DNA from: Chitinophaga japonensis
GTDB taxonomy: Bacteria > Bacteroidota > Bacteroidia > Chitinophagales > Chitinophagaceae
Assembly (NCBI RefSeq): GCF_007830125.1
Contig: NZ_VLLG01000007.1
Span: forward strand, 1-64,000
Length of the DNA: 64,000 nucleotides
Direction: 5' to 3'
The notes beneath the pieces are model-generated. The model made no database searches. It saw only the letters and a list, made by a program, of their open reading frames with translations, and was not told the origin of the DNA. A program made the position numbers and the translations under genes. Of this stretch, positions 48,329 through 56,772 are shown piece by piece (within the stretch, counting starts at the first letter, position 1; each line of letters opens with the position of its first letter).

Positions 48329-48357
48329 CAAAGATGCCTGTAAAAACAGGGCGGCAA
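48329..48357 (-). promoter_or_regulatory. Candidate promoter of locus 2 with palindromic spacer
   Basis: On the minus strand TTG (48357-48355) lies 18 nt before CATCTTTG (48336-48329), one change from TAnnTTTG. Transcription would start near 48322, about 30 nt before the GH31 ATG. The spacer contains the palindrome CCTGTAAAAACAGG (48337-48350), which could be an operator. Confidence 0.4.
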
Positions 48358-48475
48358 CATGGAAAAACTGGCTTTATGCTGTAAAAATGTACATGCTGCT
48401 GCTGCAGTGGGAAAGCATAGGATGCATTTCCGGAGAATAAAGGTCAAATTCAGGTAGCCTATTATAAGTTCCGTT

Positions 48476-51400
48476 ATGCAATCACTGAAATGCCTGTTTG
48501 CCATTTGCAGCCGGCTGCTGCTGCTATCCTTCCCTTTCACCGCCTTTGCCAGCAATGGCCCTGCCCCTGATACCCGTACCATTAATAACGGCCTGTGCCT
48601 GGAGCAACTGACCACCCATGACGGCCTTTCCCAGAACACCGTGCGCTGCCTGCTGCAGGATAAAAAAGGATTTATCTGGATCGGCACGCTGAACGGGCTG
48701 AACCGGTACGACGGGAAGAAATTCATCATTTACCGGCCGGCCTACGGGCATCCGCACTCTATTACAGACGCGCGCATCCGGGAGCTGCACGAGGACCGCT
48801 ACGGCTTTATCTGGGTAAAGACCTTTGACGGCCGCATCCACTGCTTTGACCCGGCCCGGGAGGAGTTTATCCCCTATGCCGGGCAGGCGGAGCCGCCGGC
48901 CTATGACCAGGTGTACCAGGACAGCAGGGGCGATACCTGGCTGTACGGGCATACCGGGGGCTGCCTGCGCATACGCCGGGAAGGACATGCTTTTACAGCG
49001 AAGCAGTACGCCCTGCCGGGGCAGCGGCTGGTGAACTTTATTTTCGAGGATGCCATGCATTATTTATGGCTGGGCACCACAAACGGCCTGTACCGGCTGG
49101 ACCCGCAGGGCCGGGTTCGCGGCGCTTTCGGGCAGGCGGCCGCCGGGCAGCAGCGGCATGATTTCATACAAGCGGTGGCCGGCCGGGAGCAGCTTTATTT
49201 CGTGAGCCGCCAGAGCGGCATATACAGTTTTAACATAGCACAGCAGCACTTTGGCGCGCTGCGGATGGAGCGGCCGATGCCGCTAACCGGCGCGGCCCTG
49301 CTGCAGGAAGGACAACTGCTGCTGGGCACCCCGCAGTCCGGCGCCTGGGTGCTGCACACCCATAGCGGGCGGGTGCTGCCGGCCAGCACTGTTTTCGGGG
49401 AGGCCATCCCCGGGCCGGCCGACCTGGTAAGCGATACACTGGGCGTCTGGGTGAACAACCATTCCGGCCAGGTATGGTACTACGACCTGCGGCAGCAATA
49501 CACCCGGCGCTTTACGCTGATACCCCCCCGGGTGATGCAGTTGATAGACGACGGGCGTCTCACCTTTCACCGGGACCGGCAGCAGCGCACCTGGATCACC
49601 ACCTATGGCGGGGGGCTGTACTGCTACAACCGGCATACGGATACGCTGCAGCATTTCAGCTACGCCACAGACCGGGCCAACGGACTTAGCTCCAATTACC
49701 TGCTGAGCGTACTGGTGGACCGCTCCGGGCTGATATGGGCCGGCACGGAGCATACGGGGCTGAACAAGCTGATGCCGCAGTCCTTTTCCATCTCGCATTT
49801 TTACCCGGACACTACTACGCCGCGGCGCTACAGCGCCAATATTGTAAAGACCCTGTTCGAGGACAGCCGGGGCCGCATCTGGGCCAGCACCAAGAACGGG
49901 GCCCTGCACCTGTACAACAGCCGGCTGGAGAAGATAGGGGCCATGGGCCACCTGTTTCCCGGGCAAAGCCCCAATATCTATTGCATTGCGGAAGACGCAA
50001 AAGGCTATCTATGGCTGGGCAGCAAAGGACAGGGATTATATATTGTGCACCTGGACTCGCTGCAACAGGCGGCCCGGCACTTCAGCCTGCCGGCGACCGC
50101 CGGCGACCGCAGCAACAAGCATAACCTGGTATATGCGCTGTTACCCGACCGGCAGCAACGCATGTGGGTAGGCACTTTCGGGGCCGGGCTGTACCAGGCC
50201 AGCTACGGAGGCGGCCAGGCCATACATTTCAGTTCCTTTTTCAGCGGGCATGAAACGCTGAAGGATATACGTTGTTTACTACAGGACCGCGAAGGGCAGA
50301 TCTGGGCCGGCACCAACAACGGGCTGCTGGCCTTTGACCCGGCAGCGCTGCTGCAGGACCGGCGCGCATTCCGGGCCTACCGCTCGGACCCCGCGCAGCC
50401 GAACGGGCTGGGCAGCAATGTGATCAAAATACTTTGCGAGGACCGGCAGGGCCGCCTGTGGGTGGGCACCTCCGGCGGCGGCATCAGCCGCTTTGTGCCC
50501 GGAAAGGGCGAACAGGCCGGCCATTTCCAGACCTACACGGCGCAGCAGGGCCTCTCCCATGATATTGTGAACGGCATCCTGGAAGACGGGCAGGGCGAGC
50601 TGTGGATCAGCACGGAGAACGGGCTGACCCGTTTTAACCCGGATCAGCACACTTTCGAGATCTTTTATTTTTCCAACAGCACGCTGGGCAATCTTTTTGC
50701 AGAAGCGGCCTGTTGCCGGCGCAGGAACGGGCAGCAGTTGTGGGGCAGCATGGACGGCTTTTACAGTTGCCATCCTTCGCTGATGCGCAGCAGGCGGCAT
50801 GATGCGCCGGTGGTGCTGACGGGCTTCAGCATTGCCGGGCACCCGGCGCCCCTGCCGGCCGGCAGCGAGCCGGCCATTACCCTGGCGCCGGGCCAGAAAG
50901 TGTTCAGCATCGAGTTTGCCGCCCTGGCCTTCCGCAACCCGCAGCGGAACAAATATACCTACATACTGGAAAATTATGAAGACGCCTGGAACGCGCCCGG
51001 TAGCTACAATGTAGCCACCTACCGCAACCTGCCGCCGGGCACTTATACCTTCCGGGTAAAGGGCAGCAATGATGACGGCAGTTGGAGCCGGCAGGAAGCG
51101 GCGCTGCGCATTACCGTGCTGCCTCCCTTCTGGCGCTCCCGCCCCGCAATACTGTTGTACCTGTGCCTGGCGGGCGGGCTGGCGGCAGGCATTTACCTGG
51201 TGCGGCGGCGTATTTTCCGGCTGCAGCATGCCGTGGCCCTGGAAAAGGAGCTGACGGAATACAAGCTTAACTTCTTTACGAATATCTCCCACGAGTTCCG
51301 CACGCCGCTGTCGCTCATCCTGAGCGCCATGGAGCACCTGCCTGGCGGGCGGTCCGGCGCGCTGCAGGCAGGGCGGCACCTGCACATCATGCAAAAGAAC

Positions 51401-52807
51401 GTGCAGCGGCTGATGCGGCTGGCCGACCAGTTGCTGGACTTCCGCAAGATACAGCACCAGCGCATGCCGCTGCAGGTGCAGGAGGTGGCTGTGATAGCGC
51501 TGCTGCAGGAACTGTGCGACAACTTTAACGACCTGGCGGAGCAGCAGCACATTCACCTGGTATTTGAAAGCAATGTACCGGAATACCACCTGTGGATAGA
51601 CGAGCCCAAGCTGGACAAGATGCTGTACAACCTGCTTTCCAATGCGCACAAGTTCACCCCTGCCGGCGGCACCATTACAGTACGGGCCGAAGTGGACGAA
51701 GCGGCAGGCACCCTGCAGGTGCACGTGTCCGACACGGGCATCTCCATCCCGGAAAGCCGGCGTGAGCAGGTATTCCAGCGTTTCAGCCAGCTCAGCTTCT
51801 CTCCTACGGGCACGGGCATAGGATTATCGCTGACCCGTGAGCTGGCAATGCTGCACAAAGGCAGCGTTACGTTCCGGAACAACCCGGATGCCGGCGTGAC
51901 CTTTACGCTGACCCTGCCGCTGTTCAAAACCGCCTATACCGCCGCGGAACTGGCCGCCCCGGCAGACAGCAGCACAGGCAGCAGCCCCCTGCAACCCGGC
52001 TACATAGCGGACACGGAAGGGATCACGTTGCCCGCGCCCGCCACGCGATACAAGGTGCTGCTGATAGAGGACCACCCGGACATCTGCGATTACCTGGGGG
52101 AACAACTGGGGCCTTATTTCCAGGTGCAAACGGCGCATAACGGGCGGGAAGGGCTGGCGCTGGCCATTGCCGGCAGCCCGGACCTGGTGGTATGCGATGT
52201 AATGCTGCCGGAGATGAACGGCTTTGAAATAACCCGGCGCATCCGGCAGGAGTTCCAGACCTGCCATATTCCCATTGTGCTGCTGACGGCACTGTGCTCC
52301 GACGAGCACCACCTGCAGGGCGTGGATGCCGGTGCAGACGCTTATATTACCAAACCTTTCAGCACGCGGCTGCTGCTGACCCGCATTATCCGGCTGATAG
52401 AGCAGCGGGAAAAGATCCGGAAGCGGTTTTCCAATGACCCGGGATTTTTCGAAGTGCATATTACGGAACAGGCGGCGGACCGCAGTTTCCTGGACCGGCT
52501 GCACCTGGTGATCGAAAAGAACCTGGACAATACGCAATTCTCCGTGGATGAATTTGCGGCCGCTATGAAGCTGGGGCGCACGCTGTTCTACAAAAAAGTG
52601 AAAGGGCTGACGGGCTACTCGCCCAATGAATACATCCGGCTGGTGCGGCTGAAGCAGGCGGCCACGCTGCTGCAAACAGGGGATTATACGGTAGCGGAAG
52701 TCACCTACAAGGTGGGCATGAACGACCCGTTCTATTTCAGCAAATGCTTTAAAGCGCAGTTCGGGATACCTCCTTCGGCGTATCTGAAGCAGGTGAAGGC
52801 AGGATAA
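48476..52807 (+). CDS. Hybrid two-component system sensor/regulator (HTCS) of locus 2
   Basis: A 1443-residue hybrid regulator with the same order as the first: signal peptide (about 1-26), a long Reg_prop propeller sensor (repeats such as FIWIGTLNGLNRYDG and LIWAGTEHTGLN), a Y_Y_Y domain, and a TM segment near 890-910. The HisKA domain carries His939 in SHEFRTP; an HATPase with DTGISIP, a receiver with Asp1241 in CDVMLPEMNG, and a C-terminal AraC HTH (about 1350-1440) follow. In the ATPase DxGxG box the second glycine is serine (DTGIS), a mild departure. The gene is divergent from the GH31-SusC/D locus by 182 bp and should control it. A bidirectional terminator follows at 52816. Confidence 0.96.
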   Translation: MQSLKCLFAICSRLLLLSFPFTAFASNGPAPDTRTINNGLCLEQLTTHDGLSQNTVRCLLQDKKGFIWIGTLNGLNRYDGKKFIIYRPAYGHPHSITDARIRELHEDRYGFIWVKTFDGRIHCFDPAREEFIPYAGQAEPPAYDQVYQDSRGDTWLYGHTGGCLRIRREGHAFTAKQYALPGQRLVNFIFEDAMHYLWLGTTNGLYRLDPQGRVRGAFGQAAAGQQRHDFIQAVAGREQLYFVSRQSGIYSFNIAQQHFGALRMERPMPLTGAALLQEGQLLLGTPQSGAWVLHTHSGRVLPASTVFGEAIPGPADLVSDTLGVWVNNHSGQVWYYDLRQQYTRRFTLIPPRVMQLIDDGRLTFHRDRQQRTWITTYGGGLYCYNRHTDTLQHFSYATDRANGLSSNYLLSVLVDRSGLIWAGTEHTGLNKLMPQSFSISHFYPDTTTPRRYSANIVKTLFEDSRGRIWASTKNGALHLYNSRLEKIGAMGHLFPGQSPNIYCIAEDAKGYLWLGSKGQGLYIVHLDSLQQAARHFSLPATAGDRSNKHNLVYALLPDRQQRMWVGTFGAGLYQASYGGGQAIHFSSFFSGHETLKDIRCLLQDREGQIWAGTNNGLLAFDPAALLQDRRAFRAYRSDPAQPNGLGSNVIKILCEDRQGRLWVGTSGGGISRFVPGKGEQAGHFQTYTAQQGLSHDIVNGILEDGQGELWISTENGLTRFNPDQHTFEIFYFSNSTLGNLFAEAACCRRRNGQQLWGSMDGFYSCHPSLMRSRRHDAPVVLTGFSIAGHPAPLPAGSEPAITLAPGQKVFSIEFAALAFRNPQRNKYTYILENYEDAWNAPGSYNVATYRNLPPGTYTFRVKGSNDDGSWSRQEAALRITVLPPFWRSRPAILLYLCLAGGLAAGIYLVRRRIFRLQHAVALEKELTEYKLNFFTNISHEFRTPLSLILSAMEHLPGGRSGALQAGRHLHIMQKNVQRLMRLADQLLDFRKIQHQRMPLQVQEVAVIALLQELCDNFNDLAEQQHIHLVFESNVPEYHLWIDEPKLDKMLYNLLSNAHKFTPAGGTITVRAEVDEAAGTLQVHVSDTGISIPESRREQVFQRFSQLSFSPTGTGIGLSLTRELAMLHKGSVTFRNNPDAGVTFTLTLPLFKTAYTAAELAAPADSSTGSSPLQPGYIADTEGITLPAPATRYKVLLIEDHPDICDYLGEQLGPYFQVQTAHNGREGLALAIAGSPDLVVCDVMLPEMNGFEITRRIRQEFQTCHIPIVLLTALCSDEHHLQGVDAGADAYITKPFSTRLLLTRIIRLIEQREKIRKRFSNDPGFFEVHITEQAADRSFLDRLHLVIEKNLDNTQFSVDEFAAAMKLGRTLFYKKVKGLTGYSPNEYIRLVRLKQAATLLQTGDYTVAEVTYKVGMNDPFYFSKCFKAQFGIPPSAYLKQVKAG

Positions 52808-52815
52808 TAAAATAG

Positions 52816-52845
52816 AAAAGGCCGTCCCAGGTGAGACGGCCTTTT
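52816..52845. terminator. Bidirectional intrinsic terminator
   Basis: Arms AAAAGGCCGTC and GACGGCCTTTT form an 11-bp stem with an 8-nt loop, giving a T-run on both strands. It ends the hybrid regulator on the plus strand and the tRNA-Gly transcript on the minus strand. Confidence 0.9.
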
Positions 52846-52860
52846 TTATTTTATCTTTTG

Positions 52861-52933
<73 letters not shown>

Positions 52934-52969
52934 TGGTTAAGAACTTTCCCGTTTTTGAATTTCGGACTG

Positions 52970-53000
52970 CAAAAATAAGAAAGTCCCTGAAATATCCAAA
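52970..53000 (-). promoter_or_regulatory. Promoter of tRNA-Gly
   Basis: TTTG (53000-52997), a 19-nt spacer, and TATTTTTG (52977-52970) on the minus strand match the Bacteroidota housekeeping promoter TTTG-N19-TAnnTTTG exactly. Transcription would begin near 52963, 30 nt before the tRNA. Confidence 0.8.
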
Positions 53001-53201
53001 TTATTTATACTTGGGATTGTAGAGTGTGCTTTCAGGCACGGCTACTTCAGGCTTGCCCTGGTAGCGATGTTTGTAGAGATTGTAGCAGCCGCCCAGTACG
53101 AAAGCCAGGATGCAGGCAATCTTCACATAAAACAGGAAACGTGAAGAAGATACCCAGTCACGGGAAAAATCGCTCTTGTTTTCGATCGTATTTTGTTCCA
53201 T
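53001..53201 (-). CDS. Small membrane protein, 66 residues
   Basis: A 66-residue protein with one TM segment (about 22-40, FLFYVKIACILAFVLGGCYNL), a polar acidic N-terminus and a short basic/proline tail (HRYQGKPEVAVPES). I recognise no family. A textbook promoter (53221-53251) lies just upstream, which makes the gene convincing despite its size. The 3' end abuts the tRNA-Gly promoter. Confidence 0.8.
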   Translation of the reverse strand: MEQNTIENKSDFSRDWVSSSRFLFYVKIACILAFVLGGCYNLYKHRYQGKPEVAVPESTLYNPKYK

Positions 53202-53220
53202 AATTTTTCTTTTCGCGTTG

Positions 53221-53251
53221 CAAACTTACATTATGTGAAATAATAATCAAA
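53221..53251 (-). promoter_or_regulatory. Promoter of the 66-residue membrane protein gene
   Basis: On the minus strand TTTG (53251-53248), a 19-nt spacer, and TAAGTTTG (53228-53221) match the Bacteroidota consensus. The start would be near 53214, about 13 nt before the ATG. Confidence 0.75.
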
Positions 53252-53275
53252 GCAATATTTATCCATATATACCGC

Positions 53276-54301
53276 TCAGCGCTCCAGCTCCGAGAATTTT
53301 TTGCGGCCCAGGAAATAGTAGCGCCATATCATGATGCCGTGGAATACGCCGGTCATCTGCAGCAGCTTTCTGCGGGGCAGTTGGTCCTGCGCGGCATCGT
53401 AGCGGCGCTTCCAGCGGCGGTAATCGCGGTAGGCGCGGATGATGGCGGCCATATCCTTTGGCTTGCCGGCCACCAGACTTTTGAGCGCGGCCAGCAGATC
53501 GAGGAAAAAGCGCTGTGAGAGCACGATCCAGCGGTCCGCCGGATGGAGGTTCTTCCAGAGCATCATCAGGTTATTCCGGAAATTGAGGTAGAGCTTGCGG
53601 GGATTGCCCTGCGGCAGGCTGCCGCCGCCCACGTGGTACACCAGGGACTGCGGGCAATAGCTGATGCGGTAGCCGGCCCTTTGCAGGCGCCAGCAGAGGT
53701 CCACCTCTTCCATATGGGCAAAGAAAGCGGCATCAAAACCACCTACTTCATGAAAACAGTGCGCGCGGATGAACAGGGCGGCCCCGGTGGCCCAGAACAC
53801 GTCCTGCGCATCGTCATACTGCCCGGTATCCTTTTCCGTGGTGTACAGGATACGGCCCCGGCAAAAGGTGTAGCCCAGGATATCCATCCAGCCGCCGGCG
53901 GCGCCCGCGTATTCAAAGGCCTCCCGGTCGTTGTAGGCGCGCAGTTTGGGCTGGCAGGCAGCTATGCGGGTATCCTGCTCCATAAGGGCCACCACGGGCG
54001 CTATCCAGCCTGGCTCCACCTCTACGTCCTGGTTGAGCAGCACATAAATATCCGCCTGCACCTGCTGCAAAGCCTGGTTGTAGCCCCCGGCAAAACCGTT
54101 GTTCTTCGGGTTCCGGATGATCTTTACCTGCGGGAAATGCTCCTGTACAAAGGCCACGCTGTCATCCGAGGATGCATTGTCCGCCAGGTACAACTGCAGA
54201 TTGCCATAGGAAGACCGGCATACCGAAGGAAGGAACTTTTCCAGGAAGCCCTTTCCATTCCAGTTTAAAATAACAACGGCTACTGATGGCAATACTGGCA
54301 A
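53276..54301 (-). CDS. GT2-family glycosyltransferase (rhamnosyltransferase-like)
   Basis: A 341-residue GT-A fold transferase. VAVVILNWNGKGFL opens the nucleotide-binding domain; DNASSDDS, NNGFAGGYNQAL, LLNQDVEV (the DxD-type metal site) and HMEEVDLCWRLQRAGY are the usual motifs of GT2 proteins related to dTDP-rhamnose transferases. The C-terminal third (about 240-341) has hydrophobic and basic helices that may associate with the inner membrane. It probably acts in cell-surface polysaccharide synthesis. It stands alone, divergent from the histidine kinase gene. Confidence 0.9.
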   Translation of the reverse strand: MPVLPSVAVVILNWNGKGFLEKFLPSVCRSSYGNLQLYLADNASSDDSVAFVQEHFPQVKIIRNPKNNGFAGGYNQALQQVQADIYVLLNQDVEVEPGWIAPVVALMEQDTRIAACQPKLRAYNDREAFEYAGAAGGWMDILGYTFCRGRILYTTEKDTGQYDDAQDVFWATGAALFIRAHCFHEVGGFDAAFFAHMEEVDLCWRLQRAGYRISYCPQSLVYHVGGGSLPQGNPRKLYLNFRNNLMMLWKNLHPADRWIVLSQRFFLDLLAALKSLVAGKPKDMAAIIRAYRDYRRWKRRYDAAQDQLPRRKLLQMTGVFHGIMIWRYYFLGRKKFSELER

Positions 54302-54341
54302 AAGAAAATTCGTTTATGCGTGATCAATATTTTTGTGCTGC

Positions 54342-54349
54342 AAATATAA
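54342..54349 (-). promoter_or_regulatory. Candidate -7 box of the GT2 gene
   Basis: TATATTTG on the minus strand fits TAnnTTTG and would start transcription about 34 nt before the ATG at 54301. No TTTG is found at the -33 position. Confidence 0.45.
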
Positions 54350-54427
54350 CAGGAAAAAGCGCATATGCGGTAGTATGGGGAAAGGGCGGGCCTGCAGTAT
54401 CGGGGGATTATATTAACTTAGTTGCAA

Positions 54428-55576
54428 ATGTTTAAACAATACATCGGCTGGAAGTTTGTACTGGTATCCATGGCGGTGGTGATCATTGTAGCCACCATCT
54501 GGTTTGTGAGCAGCCTGTCGCGCCGCATACAGGAGGAAGAGACCAAGAAAGTGGCCACCTGGGTGGAGGCCAACCGGGAGCTGCTGCAGGCGCCGGCAGA
54601 CGCCAACCTGAACCTGGCGGTGGAAATAGTGACTACCAATACCACCATCCCGCTGATACTGACCAACGAGGCGGGGGATATTATAGACAGCCGCAACCTG
54701 GACTCCGTACAGATAGCCCGGGACCCCGGCTACCTGCCCGGCCAACTGGACAATTTCAAGAAAAAGCACCCGCCGTTCATTATGGAGATAGACGCGCGGC
54801 ACAATATCTACAACTACATTTACTACGGGGACTCCCTGATACTGAAGCAGGTGCGGTATTACCCCTATATACAGTTGCTGGTGGTGATGCTGTTTATCGG
54901 GGTAACGCTGTTTGCCCTCTCCTCCACCAACCGCGCCACGCAGAACCTGGTATGGGTGGGGCTGGCCAAGGAAACGGCCCACCAACTGGGCACCCCCCTC
55001 TCCTCCATGGAAGCCTGGCTGGAGATCCTGAAGGACAACCCGGACAATGCGGCGATGGTGACGGAGCTGGGCAAGGACGTGGACCGGCTGAAGCTGATCA
55101 CGGACCGTTTTTCCAAGATAGGCAGCGTGCCCAACCTGGAGGAGAAGAACGTGGTGGAGCAGATATCACATATGGCGGCCTACATCCGCAAGCGGGCGCC
55201 ACAGCGGGTACAGATCGGCGTGCATACAATGGAGAGGGACATACCGGCCATGATCTCCCCCCCGCTGTTTGACTGGGTAGTGGAAAACTTGCTGAAGAAC
55301 GCGCTGGACGCCATGGAGGGCAAGGGAACCATTGACATTTATATTGCCAACCACCCGGCAGAGGTAACGGTGGACGTGACGGATACGGGCAAGGGCATCC
55401 CGAAGCCGTATTATGAAAAGGTGTTCAAACCGGGCTTCAGCACCAAGAAACGGGGCTGGGGGCTGGGCCTGTCGCTGGCGAAGCGCATTATAGAGGAATA
55501 CCATAAGGGGCGGCTGTATGTACGTTCGTCCGAGGTGGGCAAGGGGACGACGTTCAGGATCGTGCTGCGGAAGTAG
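54428..55576 (+). CDS. Orphan sensor histidine kinase
   Basis: A 382-residue kinase from the ATG at 54428; a TTG two codons earlier (54422) is possible but less likely. TM1 is near 8-30 and TM2 near 140-160, enclosing a small extracytoplasmic sensor domain. The phospho-acceptor box is AKETAHQLGTPLSS with His185. The HATPase carries ENLLKNALDA (N box), DTGKGIP (G1) and GWGLGLSLAKRI (G2). No response regulator gene is adjacent, so its partner is elsewhere. Spacing to the tRNA-Leu promoter downstream is short. Confidence 0.92.
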   Translation: MFKQYIGWKFVLVSMAVVIIVATIWFVSSLSRRIQEEETKKVATWVEANRELLQAPADANLNLAVEIVTTNTTIPLILTNEAGDIIDSRNLDSVQIARDPGYLPGQLDNFKKKHPPFIMEIDARHNIYNYIYYGDSLILKQVRYYPYIQLLVVMLFIGVTLFALSSTNRATQNLVWVGLAKETAHQLGTPLSSMEAWLEILKDNPDNAAMVTELGKDVDRLKLITDRFSKIGSVPNLEEKNVVEQISHMAAYIRKRAPQRVQIGVHTMERDIPAMISPPLFDWVVENLLKNALDAMEGKGTIDIYIANHPAEVTVDVTDTGKGIPKPYYEKVFKPGFSTKKRGWGLGLSLAKRIIEEYHKGRLYVRSSEVGKGTTFRIVLRK

Positions 55577-55605
55577 AGTGCGGCGGATGGGGAGCGGATA
55601 ATAAA

Positions 55606-55636
55606 TTTGCACATTCTCAAAAACGGATTATTTTTG
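55606..55636 (+). promoter_or_regulatory. Promoter of tRNA-Leu
   Basis: TTTG (55606-55609), a 19-nt spacer, and TATTTTTG (55629-55636) are an exact Bacteroidota promoter. The start would be near 55643, about 9 nt before the tRNA. Confidence 0.8.
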
Positions 55637-55651
55637 CACCACTTCATACCT

Positions 55652-55735
55652 GCGGAGGTGGCGAAATTGGTAGACGCGCTACTTTGAGGTGGTAGTGCCT
55701 GAAAGGGCTTGGGAGTTCGAATCTCCTCCTCCGCA
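55652..55735 (+). tRNA. tRNA-Leu (anticodon GAG)
   Basis: A class II tRNA of 84 nt: acceptor stem GCGGAGG/CCTCCGC, D-arm with TGGTAGAC, anticodon arm CTACTTTGAGGTGGTAG with GAG in the loop, a variable arm (TGCCTGAAAGGGCTT), and T-arm GGGAGTTCGAATCTCC. The discriminator is A and CCA is not encoded. Confidence 0.95.
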
Positions 55736-55740
55736 CACCT

Positions 55741-55771
55741 AAGGGGGAAATTGACAAATTTCCCCTTTTTT
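55741..55771 (+). terminator. Intrinsic terminator after tRNA-Leu
   Basis: Arms GGGGAAATT (55744-55752) and AATTTCCCC (55757-55765) are followed by a run of T. It directly follows the tRNA and should end its transcript. Confidence 0.85.
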
Positions 55772-56012
55772 CATCTACCTCAAGGAGATGTTTCTCCCTC
55801 ATTATGCGTAAGTTATGCGCCAAGAAAGGTAGCACCCCGCGAGTTCGATAAACCTTGTTTTTATAGTACACACTCCTTAGCAGAATAATATATAGACGGA
55901 AATTTTCATTCCCTTCTTCTATATATTAATTCATTAAAAAGGAAATAACCATTGCTAACAACCCAGAATCGTTGAGTCAGGAAGGTTGTATCATTAAAAT
56001 AATATACAGCAC

Positions 56013-56531
56013 ATGAAAAAAATATTTTTGACTATTGGAATTTGTTTTTTGGTTTTTAATGCCTTACACGCTCAGGACAAGTCAGAACTGGACAAAGATA
56101 AAATAGCATTGAATGAAGTGCTGAATACTTTTATGAATAGTCTAAAAACAAAAGACAGCGTCAGTCTTTACAATCTGTTTTATCAGGGAAATGTGACTTG
56201 GGTAGGTGTATATAAAGAAAAAACTCAACGAAGAAGGCTGGAAAAAGATAGTAGTGCATTGGATTACAAAGTAGCCGATTATAAAACTTGGTTCAGAAGC
56301 ACAACCAAGGGATCTATAAAAGAAGAGAAGTTCTATAACGTTAATATCGATACAGACGGCGCCATCGCTTCGGTTACATTTGACTTTAGTTTCTGGGCCG
56401 GGGGGAAAAAAGGATTATGGGGAAAAGAATCCTGGGGGCTTGTCAAGATAAATAAAGAATGGAAAATCACAAGTGTCATATTTTCGATGGAACAAGAAAA
56501 TATTTCACCCGAACCGGAGAGAAATAGATAA
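56013..56531 (+). CDS. Secreted NTF2-like protein
   Basis: A 172-residue protein with signal peptide 1-20 (NALHAQ). The rest has an NTF2/SnoaL-like plan: an N-terminal helix (IALNEVLNTFMNSLKTKDSVSLYNLF), then strands ending in SWGLVKINKEWKITSVIFSM, typical of DUF4440-type proteins. The function is unknown; the fold often binds small hydrophobic ligands. It is AT-rich compared with the genes left of tRNA-Leu, suggesting a different origin. It stands alone. Confidence 0.75.
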   Translation: MKKIFLTIGICFLVFNALHAQDKSELDKDKIALNEVLNTFMNSLKTKDSVSLYNLFYQGNVTWVGVYKEKTQRRRLEKDSSALDYKVADYKTWFRSTTKGSIKEEKFYNVNIDTDGAIASVTFDFSFWAGGKKGLWGKESWGLVKINKEWKITSVIFSMEQENISPEPERNR

Positions 56532-56772
56532 CTACCGCTTTTGCATATTAAATCCTAAGACTAAAACCTTCGTAAAATTTGCGGTGGGTTCTGGCCTTGT
56601 TTCAGCGTTTTCCTTTCCATTTTCTGAGGAACAAATAGGGAACACCATAATCCACACAATTCGTAAAATACGTATGCCTACAGTAAACCACCGGGGAATT
56701 ATACCTTTTTTAGGCCATCCAAAAAGACAAGAAGTTTCGTAAAGAGTTCGATTGGAGTCTCCTGAACTGCAC
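56532..56772. other. Gene-free gap with a tRNA-3'-end-like remnant
   Basis: No convincing ORF. At 56738-56771 the sequence GAGTTCGATT ... TCTCCT ... GCAC loosely repeats the 3' end of the tRNA-Leu at 55715-55736, and a terminator-like hairpin follows, as it does after the tRNA. This might be an old attachment-site scar, but the match is imperfect and no integrase is near. Confidence 0.25.

Noticed and set aside
55644..55871. 75-codon minus-strand frame across tRNA-Leu
   Set aside because: It is the complement of the tRNA and its terminator; the RRRRFELPSP stretch is a known tRNA antisense artefact.
56532..56742. Plus-strand frame of up to 89 codons after the NTF2-like gene
   Set aside because: Its first part overlaps the end of the NTF2-like gene in another frame, and it has no recognisable domain or signal.
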